Assembly: GCA_002501205.1 (NCBI GenBank)
Contig: DLRW01000056.1
Location: 51,226 to 75,313, forward strand
Direction: 5' to 3'
Source: Flavobacteriales bacterium UBA7878
Lineage (GTDB): Bacteria; Bacteroidota; Bacteroidia; Flavobacteriales; Schleiferiaceae
DNA length: 24,088 bases
The position numbers were made by a program, and so were the translations under genes. Under the pieces are notes generated by a model. It saw nothing but the letters and a program-made list of their open reading frames with translations, was not told where the DNA came from and searched no databases. Each line of letters opens with the position of its first letter. Position 1 is the stretch's first letter. Shown one piece after another: positions 7,029 to 17,200 of this stretch.

Positions 7029-9100
7029 TGTGTTGATTTGATTTCTAAATAGTCATTAAGTATAAAAAAGCTTTCGCGGATGTATAAATCCTCAGAGATG
7101 GCCGCTTTAATGCTAAGACCTTCCTCTTCATTTGCCAATCGATAATTAAGTAAAAACTTTAGTGAATTAATCTTAAAGGCTGGCTCCCAATGGGGCGTTT
7201 CGGAATTCTCAGCAATTTCATCCCCCTCCATATAATTTACAAATCCAACTAGGTCAAGTGGAATAGTATTCTCCGTGTCAATGGTCAAATCTTGATTCGC
7301 CTCCCAATGCCAAAGACTATCAGTCTGGATGCGTTGGGCACTGCCTTTTCTTAAGTCTGTCAAGGGCAATTCGGCTTCCGGGAAATAATAGGTCTTCTTC
7401 TTAATCGAATCGATCCTCAGATAATTCGAATACGCCTTTTCGCGATAGGCATCGTAATTATATAAAGCGGGCAATGGGATGTCCGGCTGAATTCCTTTGG
7501 CCTGATGGCTAGCCCCTGTTACCCGATAAAAGGCTGCCGTGCTTAGCTTGATAAATGAACCGGGAATCAGAGTGGTATCCGAATTTTCATGGTATTGAAA
7601 CAAGGGCACAATTTCCTGCACTGTAGATTTCCCATAACTGGCCTGTCCCACAATGATAGCGCGGTTTCGATCTTGCAAAGCAGCCGCAAAAAGCTCCGAG
7701 GCGGAAGCACTAAAAGCATTTTGCAAAATCACCATCGGTTGATCATAGATCACCCCGCGATCCATATCCTTTAATGTTTGATGTTCCTCCCCATCCGAAT
7801 AAATGGATAGTGCCCCATAATCCACAAAAATGCCGGCTAAACGCAGGGCCTCGTACATCGCCCCGCCGCCATTGTCACGCAAATCCATGATTAAAGCTTC
7901 CACTCCTTGTCGCTTCAAGCGAATCAAAGCATTGCTCACATCCACAGCACAACCTTGCACCGATTCTGCAAATTCATCCCCCACATAAAATGAAGGCAAA
8001 TAGATATAGCCAATTTTACGCTCCCCTTCCAGCACAAAAGACTCCACATGGTTTTCCTCTACCGCGATATAGTCTTTAGTGAGTTCCACTTCCAGCTTCT
8101 CCCCACTTTGCTTTCGCAATTGGAATTTGGTTTCATCCTCATCTGCCGACTCAATTAAGGCCCGCACTTCTGCCGTGCCTAAACAAGCCAAGGCATCTTC
8201 ATCGCTGGCTTCGGAACTCAGCCCCAAAATAATATCACCTTCGTTCACCTTGCCGCTTTGCCAGGCCGGACTCCCCGGAACAACATAGGCCACTTCAATC
8301 TCTCCATCTGCATTGCGAAAGAGCTCAATGCCATAAGACAGTTCATTCTGAGAAAGGGAGTTTTGAAAACCCTGCCGGGCGGAGCTGGAAAAATAGGCGC
8401 TATGTGGATCCAAGGCCTTAGCTATAGCCTTTAAATACTGTTCTTGGATATAGCGGTCCAAGGCCTCATAATGATCCAAGTCATTTCGCAAGCGGCAAAC
8501 CATGCTTTCGCCGATATACTTTTGCCAATGCAATTTAGTTTCGGGATCAGGATTAAAGCTTTGGGCAGCCGTATCCTGATGATTGTAAAGGGCCCAGAGC
8601 ACCCGCATTTTATAGTATTTACGCCAATGCTCTTTCCATTCCGTTTCTTCCAGAATGTCATCGGTTTCAATACGGTACTGTTCCTGAATCGAAAAATCCA
8701 AAGGCTTTTGACTTTCCGCTTCTAAAAGAGATTCCAAGGCTTGTAACCTCAATCGATACACCTCACTTAAAGTTTGTACCAGCGATTGTCGCGCTTGGGC
8801 ATTGCGAGCGGCTATGGCCTGATAAGGCAGCACTTGATTGAGGTCCTTCTGCGTAAAAAATTGTCCATCCTGATCCAGGGATTGCATTAATTCATCATAA
8901 AGCCGCTGCGAAAAAACCGAATCATTGAGGGGAGCCTGAAAATGAAAATCCCGCGCCATATTTAAAATGGAACGAGCTTTAATTTCCAGGGAATCCACCT
9001 GCCCCAAGGTATTTAAGCTACTAAGAATCAGGAGTGACCAAAGTACAAGAGGCAGTAAGCATCCTTTGGTATAATTAAAATTGAAGCTGAGCGAAGGCAT
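7025..9100 (-). CDS. S41 family carboxy-terminal processing protease (Prc/Tsp-like)
   Basis: The product is a periplasmic serine protease of the tail-specific/CTP type. Residues are numbered from the upstream TTG at 9121; the first ATG, at residue 8 (9100), is chosen because the upstream codon is a TTG and a signal peptide follows it directly (hydrophobic 20-40). An N-terminal helical domain (about 50-250) is followed by a PDZ domain (about 255-345, with YVVPGSPAWQSGKVNEGDII). The catalytic core has LRDNGGG (414-420), SASASE (471-476, nucleophile probably Ser473) and YGKSTVQ (496-502, general base Lys498). The 25-residue Ser-Lys spacing equals that of E. coli Prc. The C-terminal part (about 560-698) is not recognised. 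It overlaps the downstream helical exported protein by four bases, suggesting a joint envelope quality-control task. Confidence 0.9.
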   Translation of the reverse strand: MPSLSFNFNYTKGCLLPLVLWSLLILSSLNTLGQVDSLEIKARSILNMARDFHFQAPLNDSVFSQRLYDELMQSLDQDGQFFTQKDLNQVLPYQAIAARNAQARQSLVQTLSEVYRLRLQALESLLEAESQKPLDFSIQEQYRIETDDILEETEWKEHWRKYYKMRVLWALYNHQDTAAQSFNPDPETKLHWQKYIGESMVCRLRNDLDHYEALDRYIQEQYLKAIAKALDPHSAYFSSSARQGFQNSLSQNELSYGIELFRNADGEIEVAYVVPGSPAWQSGKVNEGDIILGLSSEASDEDALACLGTAEVRALIESADEDETKFQLRKQSGEKLEVELTKDYIAVEENHVESFVLEGERKIGYIYLPSFYVGDEFAESVQGCAVDVSNALIRLKRQGVEALIMDLRDNGGGAMYEALRLAGIFVDYGALSIYSDGEEHQTLKDMDRGVIYDQPMVILQNAFSASASELFAAALQDRNRAIIVGQASYGKSTVQEIVPLFQYHENSDTTLIPGSFIKLSTAAFYRVTGASHQAKGIQPDIPLPALYNYDAYREKAYSNYLRIDSIKKKTYYFPEAELPLTDLRKGSAQRIQTDSLWHWEANQDLTIDTENTIPLDLVGFVNYMEGDEIAENSETPHWEPAFKINSLKFLLNYRLANEEEGLSIKAAISEDLYIRESFFILNDYLEIKSTQ

Positions 9101-9200
9101 GTTTGGTTTTTGGCTCCGCAATTTATAAAAGCTTAAAATGCATACCTAAAGAATTAAGGATAAGCCTTTCGCTTTTCTAATTTTACGCCAAAGCAATACC

Positions 9201-9770
9201 ATGAGCTACCACTGCGAAGAAGAGTATGAAAACATTGATTTCAAGCAAGAAAGCTTGGCAAAGGGCGAATACGAAGCCTGTCGATTTATCAATTGCCAGT
9301 TTCAGGAATTGCATCTGAGTGATTTCAACTTCAGCGAATGTGAATTTATCGATTGTGACCTCAGTAATCTCCGCTGGAAGGAAAGTCGCCTGCAAGACGC
9401 CTGGTTCGAAAACTGTAAATTATTGGGTATTCGCTTTGATGAACTGAGCAGTTTTGGCCTGAGTTTCAAAATGCACAGTTGCCGTCTCGACAGCTCCAAT
9501 TTTTTCGGATTAGATCTCAGCCGTTGTTCTTTTGATAATTGCCAATTATGGGAGGTGGATTTCACCTCAGCCCAAATGCAAAACAGCATCTTACGGGATT
9601 GCGATTTACGCAATGCCCATTTCGAAAACAGCAATGTAATGGCCTGCGATTTCAGAGGCAGCCGCAATTTGCAAATTGATCCACAAGAGAACCGTATTAA
9701 AGGCGCTCATTTCAACCTCGACCAATTACCAGGCTTGCTTTTAGAGCATCGCTTAAAAATTGAGAAATAA
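9201..9770 (+). CDS. Pentapeptide-repeat protein, Qnr/McbG-like in form
   Basis: This 189-residue cytoplasmic protein has no signal peptide. It is composed of pentapeptide repeats of the A(D/N)LXX type, with the central Phe/Leu every five residues, for example FNFSECEFIDCDLSNLRW and FENCKLLGIRFDELSSF. The hallmark SSNFFGLDLSRCSFDNC and SILRDCDLRNAHFENS blocks continue the pattern. This predicts a right-handed quadrilateral beta-helix. Length and repeat style are close to the Qnr/McbG group, whose members mimic DNA and protect gyrase, but many homologues have no proven role. The gene is monocistronic, divergent from the S41 protease, and ends at a strong hairpin. A TAATTTTA sequence about 25 bases upstream resembles the Bacteroidota -7 element. 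Confidence 0.88.
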   Translation: MSYHCEEEYENIDFKQESLAKGEYEACRFINCQFQELHLSDFNFSECEFIDCDLSNLRWKESRLQDAWFENCKLLGIRFDELSSFGLSFKMHSCRLDSSNFFGLDLSRCSFDNCQLWEVDFTSAQMQNSILRDCDLRNAHFENSNVMACDFRGSRNLQIDPQENRIKGAHFNLDQLPGLLLEHRLKIEK

Positions 9771-9771
9771 A

Positions 9772-9795
9772 AAAGGGCTCCCGAAGGAGCCCTTT
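9772..9795. terminator. Strong bidirectional terminator
   Basis: A perfect 10-bp stem AAAGGGCTCC (9772-9781) / GGAGCCCTTT (9786-9795) encloses a CGAA tetraloop. It sits two bases after the pentapeptide gene and 27 bases after the OmpA gene of the opposite strand. The minus-strand side has a run of six Ts, making it strongest for the adhesin-OmpA transcript. Confidence 0.9.
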
Positions 9796-9822
9796 GAACA
9801 AGGTTTGAATTAATTCCAGGAC

Positions 9823-11016
9823 TTACTCCCACTCTACATCTACTCGCCGATTAAGAAAAGAATTACCCAATTCTTCGGGAGATTGATTTTTAGCAAGTCC
9901 AATCTGAATTTGATCTGCGCTAAAGCCCAAAGTCAAAATGAAATCACGCACCGCATTGGCTCGTGCCTGCTTTAAGCTAACGTTGTAGGATTCGGGGCCT
10001 GTAGCGTCAGCATAAGCAGTTAAAACTAACCTTGTCCCCTCTATATCCCTCAGATCCCGCAACTGCTCGAAGAGAGCCTTCTTTGCAGTGCTACTGAGAT
10101 ACGATTGATCAAAGCCAAAGTAAACGGACAAGGATTCTGTTTCTGGCTTTGTGCTACTGGGTTTAGGCTGAGCTTGAGCTTGTTTCAGGCTTTCCAATTC
10201 GGCCTGAGTACGCTCGAGCTCAGTTTGCAAAGCCGCCATTTGCGCCGCTTGCTCTTCCCATTTCAAACTGTCATTGGCAACAATTGCCGCAGTTTGAGGA
10301 GGGCCATCACAAGCCAAGGCACTAAAAATGGGCTTTTGAAACTCTGCCTTTTGCGCCTTAGGTCCGAAGCTATAAGCCACGCCCAAAGCAGTGGCCCAAT
10401 AGACATCCGAACCCGAAGCACTGTTATAGCCGTCGAAACCATCGTTTAACACGCTATTTAAGCTAAAGTCGAGCTCCAATCGCCAGGCTCGGTTTAGCTC
10501 ATATTGCAAACCCAGTCCCCCCTGGTATTTCCAATAATTATCTGCGAAGCTGTTATCCTCTACCTGATCACTCTGCAAGTACTGAGTCGACTCGAACTGA
10601 CCACTGGCCAATCCGAATTTCCCGTACACATTCCAGGGTGATTGGGCAAAAGAGGAGCTGAAATTGCTCAGCATCAGGATCAGGTTTAACTGCGCTTCAT
10701 TAAAACTATTCTCATAGTACTCCACTTGATTAGCGCCGGTCATGCTCCCTCCGTGATAGCCTAATTGCAGACCAAAAAGAGGATTAAACATGCGCTCGGC
10801 GTAGAAACTGTAGCCAATATCAAATTGGGTGAAGGAGCCATTGAGCCCGCGCATATCCCTCGACAATTCAGTATCGAAGCGATAAGCGCCAATATCGTAG
10901 AGATGATTGATTCGGGCTCCCAGACTCCAGCGCGAAGCCTCATTAGTAGATTGTGCTACAGTACTTTGTAAGCTTAAGCAGAGCAGGCTTAGGCTGATGA
11001 ATTTAATTGTTTTCAT
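9823..11016 (-). CDS. OmpA-family outer membrane barrel protein
   Basis: This 397-residue protein is taken from the ATG at 11016; a TTG six bases upstream is unlikely as the start because the signal peptide (MKTIKFISLSLLCLSLQSTVAQ) begins at the ATG. Residues about 25-220 have alternating aromatic/hydrophobic strands and glycine turns, as in an eight-stranded OmpA-like barrel. About 240-300 is a Gln/Ala/Glu-rich coiled-coil linker followed by Pro/Ser/Lys. The last 100 residues are an OmpA C-terminal domain: VYFGFDQSYL, LTAYADATGPESYNVSLKQARANAV with the peptidoglycan-contacting Asp and Arg, and the closing LNRRVDVEWE. It starts 19 bases after the giant adhesin and ends at the shared terminator, so it is probably co-transcribed and may anchor or assist that adhesin. 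It is not a PorP/SprF-type protein. Confidence 0.85.
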   Translation of the reverse strand: MKTIKFISLSLLCLSLQSTVAQSTNEASRWSLGARINHLYDIGAYRFDTELSRDMRGLNGSFTQFDIGYSFYAERMFNPLFGLQLGYHGGSMTGANQVEYYENSFNEAQLNLILMLSNFSSSFAQSPWNVYGKFGLASGQFESTQYLQSDQVEDNSFADNYWKYQGGLGLQYELNRAWRLELDFSLNSVLNDGFDGYNSASGSDVYWATALGVAYSFGPKAQKAEFQKPIFSALACDGPPQTAAIVANDSLKWEEQAAQMAALQTELERTQAELESLKQAQAQPKPSSTKPETESLSVYFGFDQSYLSSTAKKALFEQLRDLRDIEGTRLVLTAYADATGPESYNVSLKQARANAVRDFILTLGFSADQIQIGLAKNQSPEELGNSFLNRRVDVEWE

Positions 11017-11035
11017 GGTCAAATGCTTTGTGGGA

Positions 11036-11275
11036 TTAGTAAATGATCAACTTGCGTGTTTCTCGGGTCGCGCCATTGGAGACACGGAGATAATAAACTG
11101 CTGCCGGTAAGCCCCTCAGATCAATACGGATCTGGCTTTCAGCATTCAGCTTCTGTTGACTTTCATAAACCAATTTCCCATCGGTAGAAAGCACTTGAAC
11201 CTTCATATTCTCTTTCGTGAGGCCGGCAAAATCGATGGTAAATAATCCATCATTCGGATTCGGATACACTTGCAT
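11036..11275 (-). other. Region coding the T9SS type A C-terminal sorting domain
   Basis: The last 79 codons encode a VYPNPNDGLF opening, a KVQVLSTDGKLVYE strand pair, an IRIDLRGLPAAVYYLRV core and a basic RKLIIY ending. This is the classic layout of the type A sorting domain recognised by the type IX system, which is cleaved and replaced by a lipopolysaccharide link in studied species. Confidence 0.92.
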
Positions 11276-14200
11276 ATCCGACCAATTGAATTCCTCTACC
11301 CCAATGCCACCATGGATCGGTCCAATAGCATAACCTGCACCAAATACCTCACATCCGGAAATATTTCCTACAATCACCTGATAATGTCCACTCTGGGTGT
11401 AGGAGTAATTCTGATTCACGGCACCCGGAATCGCCACACCATCTCGATACCACTGATAAGTGGAATAAGTCTGAGTGGTAGACAGGGTGTTCGAAGCTAC
11501 CTGCACAATCTGCGGAGTGCTAGGTACCGGTAATACAGTAACGATAATCGAACCACTTACCGAACAACCATAGTCATCTACAAAGGTGTAAGTGAGGGTT
11601 TTTCTACCGGTACCTGCGCGAGCCGGATCGAAGGTGGTTCCGCTATTGATAATCCCAGGACCGGACCAATTAATAGTGGCTTGTCCTTCGGTAATATCCA
11701 CCGCCGGAGCATTAGCACAGATCTCCAATAAGTCTGGCAAATTAGCCTGACCTTGAGGGATCACCACTACTGTAAAGCCAACCACCGTATCATTTCCTGC
11801 GGCATCGCTAATACGGAAGCTGTTCTGGGTTACCCCGATGGGGAATACGTTACCAGAAGGTAAACCGGCGATTTGCTGGACGTTTACAGTACCACAATTA
11901 TCGGTCGCTGTTGGCAGGCTGTACACATAAGCGGCACCACATTGACCCACCGTATCATTTACAGGCACTGAACTTACTACAGGTTTCTCCTGATCCTCAA
12001 CGGTGATATCGAAGCTTATGCTAGTTTGATTACCCGCCGCATCGGTGGCAGTATAGGTAACAGTAGTGGTTCCGGTAGCAAAGAAGTCACCCGAATTATG
12101 GCTGCTGCTAAAGGTGCTTACCGTACAGTTATCGGTGGCATTAGGAGCGGTCCAGCTAACATTCGCACCACATTGACCGGCATCATTGGCTTGTACAATA
12201 TCGGCCGGTACATTGCTAAACTGCGGAGCAATAGCATCGGTAACGGTAACATCAAAGCTTACACTACGACTATTACCATCGGCATCGGTGGCGGTGTATA
12301 CAATGGTGGTCGTACCCACGGGTAGAGTCGCTCCCGGTGCATAATTACTCGTAAGGTTAGCCGTTCCGCAATTATCGCTAGCCACCGGAGGAATCCAGTT
12401 TACACCTGCATCACAAGATCCGGCATTGGGTAATACCGTATACACCTGTGGTACATTACTAATTAGAGGAGCAATGGTATCCAATACATTAATGGTAAAG
12501 CTGCCGCTTTGGCTATTGCCATTGGCATCCTGCACCAAAACATTCACGTTTGTTAAACCTTTGGCGAAAAGACCTCCATTGGTTTGCGAAGTACTTACCG
12601 TAGCACTGCCACAATTATCGCTACCCAAAATGGCTGGCCACTGTACAATGGTTCCGCATTGATTGGGATCGGTATAAGCCGTGATATTAGTTGGAAGATT
12701 TACAATGCTGGGGCTGATGGTATCCTTAACCGTGATAATTACATTTTGCGAAGCGGCATTGCCATTCACATCCGTGGCGGTAAAGTTCACCAGGTTTTGA
12801 CCTAAATCAGCACAGTCGAAGGTATCGATGTCCAGCACTCGACTGGCGATCGCACAATTATCGCTGCTGACATTATCCACTTCCGTGGCGGCCACTGCTC
12901 GCATGCCATTGGCAGTGAGGTAAACAGTAATATTCTGAAGGTTTAAAACCGGCGCTAAGGCATCCTGTACCAGAATAGTATAATTAGTAGTCTGGCTGTT
13001 GCCTGATGCGTCAGTAGCAGTGAGACTCACTGTATTAGAACCCACATCAGCACAAGAGAAGCTAGTCTGGCTTAGGGTCCAGGAGGTAACCCCGCAATTA
13101 TCACTGGCATTTCCATTGATGTCAGCTGCCGATAAACTCGCCGCTCCATTGGCATCCAAATTCAAGTTGAAGCTTCCGCCAGGAACAATGGGCGAAACAG
13201 TATCCAGAACGGTAATTCCTACCTGTGTACTGCGCTGATTGCCATTTACATCTAATGCGGTGAAAGTAAGGGTTTGATTACCCAGATCACTGCAATCGAA
13301 ACTGCTTTGGCTGATTTGCAAATCTTGTATCGCGCAATTATCAGCGCTGCCATTATCCAAATCATTAGCAGTAATAGTAGCCTGACCATTGGCATCCAAA
13401 TACACATTAATAGACTGGGTACTTAGTACCGGCGCCATAGTATCCAATACGGTAGTCACAAAGTTGGCACTGGCCATATTAGCACTGGCGTCATCCGCCG
13501 AAAGGCTTAAGCTTAGTGTACCAATGTCGCTGCAATCGAAAGTACTTTGACTTAAGCTTAGATTTTGAATGCCACAATTATCATAAGAACCCGCATCAAC
13601 TTGACTGCTACTTAAGCTGGCATTGCCATTGGCATCCAGATAAAGTGTTTGGTTTTGAGTTAGTACGGTTGGCGCGCTAGTATCTGCAATGCTAATAGTC
13701 CAATTGGCCGAATGGCTGTTGCCCGAAGCATCGGTTCCCGTTAAACTGATGGTATTAGAACCCAGGTTAGTGCAATCAAAGCTGGTTTGACTTAAGCTCC
13801 ACTGGCTGATTCCGCAATTATCAGAACTACTTGAATTGATATCGCCAGCAGCGAGACTGGCCTGGCCATTGGCATCCAAATTTAAGCTTAGACTTCCTCC
13901 AACTACGGTAGGTGAAATGGTATCCAAAACCATCACATTTAGCGTTTGACTATGGCTATTACCTGAAGCGTCGATAGCGGTAAACTGAATCGCCACCTGA
14001 CCTAAATCGCTACAATCAAAATTAGTTTGACTGATCTGTAAATTTTGGATGGCGCAGTTATCGGTAGTTCCATTATCCAGATCATTGGCTGTAATGCTAG
14101 CCTGACCGTTCGCATCGAGATACACATTAATAGATTGGGTACTCAATACCGGAGCCACAGTATCTATAACCGTAATGATAGCATTGGTACTATTGGAGTT

Positions 14201-17200
14201 TCCACTTTGATCGAAAGCCATGAAACTTATTGTGTTCTGACCAAGATCCGCACAGCTAAAATCACTTTGCGAAAGGGCTAAGGAATCGATGCTACAGTTA
14301 TCTGTACTGCCATTATCAAGCATGCCGGTAGTGATACTAGCCAATCCATTGGCATCTAAATAAAGGCTTAGGTTGCGTGAGCGCACGACAGGCAGAATAT
14401 TGTCTTCTACCAAAATCTGTGCTTGAGCGGTAGTGCTATTACCCTGACCATCGGTAGCGGTTAAGCTTACCGTATTTAGGCCCAGATTACTGCAATTGAA
14501 GCTACTCTTACTAATAGAGTAGAACAATTGATTGGAGCAGTTATCATAACTGGCACTATCTACCTGAGAAGCGGCCACACTTACCTGACCGGTTGCTCCC
14601 AATTGAACGGTGATATTTCGTGGAATAACCACCGGACTAATAGTATCACGCACTTCTACCAGGAAGGTAGCAGAATCTTGATTTCCGGCAGGGTCTGTAA
14701 CCCTTAACATCTCCAGATTTAATCCTTCATCGGCACAGTTAAATACTGTTTGAGAGATTGTAGGTACTAAGCTGCAATTACCAGAGGAACCGATGTTAAC
14801 CTGGCTTGCGCTAAGACTAGCCTGGCCAGTGGCATCGAGGTAAATAAGCATATTACGCGCTTGAGCTACGGGGCGAATACTATCCAAGACCTCAACAGTA
14901 AAGGCAACACTATCCATATTAGCAGCAGTGTCCATCGCGATCAAGTAAACTTGGTTCATACCTAAGTCGGTACAGCCAAAGGCGCTTTGCGATAAACTCA
15001 AACTTTGAATGCTGCAATTGTCCGTACTGCCATTATTAACTTGATTAGTACTAATTGCAGCCTGTCCATTGGCATCGAGGTATACTACCTGATTATTTGC
15101 TTGTAGTGTTGGTTTTAAAGTGTCCAGTACCGTAACTGTTGCCAGGGCGCTGTCACGATTTCCGGCTCCATCATCAGCGATAAGCCAGATGCTATTAGCA
15201 CCTAAATCATTACAGTCGAAACTGGCTTTAGTTAAATCGAGATTTAGATTTCCACAAGCCTTGCTGGTGCCATTATCAATGTCTGATACCTGAATACTGG
15301 CCTGACCATTAGTGTTCAGGTACACGCTAATATCTTGCGTTATAACAGTGGGCTTATTGGTATCCAATACCTCTATATTGGCCAGAGCTGAATCGAGGTT
15401 TCCAGCCAAGTCAATGGCGATGAGATAGACCATCTGAGCACCAGTGTCAGTACAGCTGAATTGATGTTTACTGAGATATAAAGTATCCAGGCTACAATTT
15501 GGATCGTAGCTTCCTGAATCTATGTCCGAAACTTCAATGGAGGCTGAACCGGATGCATCCAAATACAAATCAAGGTTTCGAGCCAGAGCAAGTGGGAATA
15601 TTGTATCACGAACTTCTACAGTAGTGCTGCGAGTACGTTGATTGTCATGATTATCCCGAGTTTCAAGGGTTACGGTTAAGCTTCCCAAATCAGCACAGCT
15701 TAAGGTATCACGATCCCAGTAAACTGTATCAATTCCGCAGGCGTCGTAAAGGGTGTCAATTAAGTTGGTGGCATCTAAATAGGTGTAACCCGAACTATCC
15801 AGATATACAATTGGATTTTGAACCTGAAGCACTGGAGCGATGGTATCATGAATGAATAAGAGGGAATAGTCATCACTACTGTTCCCAGCCTCATCAAAGA
15901 GGGTGATTTTAACTGTATTGGCAGAAGATACCCAACTTTGAATACTGTCCATATTCGTCAATTGTCCTTCAACCTGGCCATTAACCCGATTAATAAGCTG
16001 GCTGCCGGTACCTTCTTCGAAATCATAATGCACGACCAGGTGGTCTTCATGTATAGATTCCTGCCCTGGGAAACTTATAGTATCCCAAATCCTAATATTA
16101 TCTATATCCCCTTTAAAGAATTGACTGATGTAAGCGTTAGGACCAGTGTCATGTACTGTACCTATCCTAAGTGTATAGTTCGTATCCGGAGCATTATAAA
16201 AGAAGATACCGCTCAGAACATCATTGGAAAAAGTTCTCCAAACCGGTCCCTGACGAACCATTCTGAAACGCCTCCAACGTCTGCTTCCGGCACCATAATT
16301 ATTAAAGCGGTAACCACTGGGGCCATAAAGGTTAACCGCATATTGATTTCCTAAGCCTACTGCAACCTGATTAATGGTATCATTTCCGATGGAGAAACCG
16401 CCTCCGCCATAAAAGTAATCCGGTGAAGTAGCATATAACGAATCAGGTAATACATCGCGATACCAAAATTCAATGGTAAATGTATCCAAGCCATCTCGCA
16501 TATTTGGGACTACTTCGATATGGTCATCTACCCCGTCGAAGCTTAGATAACCCAAGCTAGGACTTGCATTCGAAAAGCCATCAACAGCTGAGCAGTCAAA
16601 CTGGTCCAAGTCTGCAATTATGGAATCAATGGCACTACAATTATCGTAAGAACCTAAATCGGCAATACTGGCGTCAAAATCAACCGTCCCGTTTGAATCC
16701 AGATATAAGTGAACACTATCTTTTAGAATAGGAGTTGGCGATTGTTCATCCACCACGGTTACCCTGAAAAATGCCGTATCCGAAACATTGCCCCAATTAT
16801 CATAGGCGATATACTTGCTTACACTAAGCCCAAGAGGAAAAATGGTATCTGTTGGCAATCCTGAAATTCGAATTACCGTATCCAAACCACAAGCGTCGTA
16901 AAACAAGTTACTGGGCTCACCATAATCGTAAGCATAGCCACAAATACTTGAATCCTGGTCGGTAATTTTAAAGTTAAGATTAGTTGTGTAAACCGTTGGA
17001 GCAGCACTATCTACAACGTTTATCAGGAATGATGCACTGTCGAGGTTTCCATTACCGTCTTCAATTTGATAAGTAACCTTATTCACTCCAGAGCTAAAGT
17101 TAGAGCCCGATGGCAATCCACTTTTTAAGGTCGTGGTTAAGCCTAAATACTCCTCACCCACAATAGAGATTAAAGGACAAAAGTCATAACCAGGAACCTG

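Noticed and set aside
9101..9121. Upstream TTG start for the S41 protease, with similar TTG starts at 11022 (OmpA) and 22938 (regulator)
   Set aside because: In each case an in-frame ATG lies 6-27 bases downstream and a signal peptide follows it; no ribosome-binding sequence favours the TTG.
12725..15847. Regularly spaced short identical words that could suggest a CRISPR or other non-coding repeat array
   Set aside because: The 240-base period is a multiple of three, stays in one reading frame and corresponds to protein domain units; no short identical repeats with unique spacers.
15938..16354. Plus-strand frame of 138 codons inside the adhesin gene, with others like it at 12026-12325 and 14045-14281
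   Set aside because: Antisense shadows of a continuous 9.8-kb coding frame; the Ile/Thr/Gly-rich content mirrors the repeat sequence.
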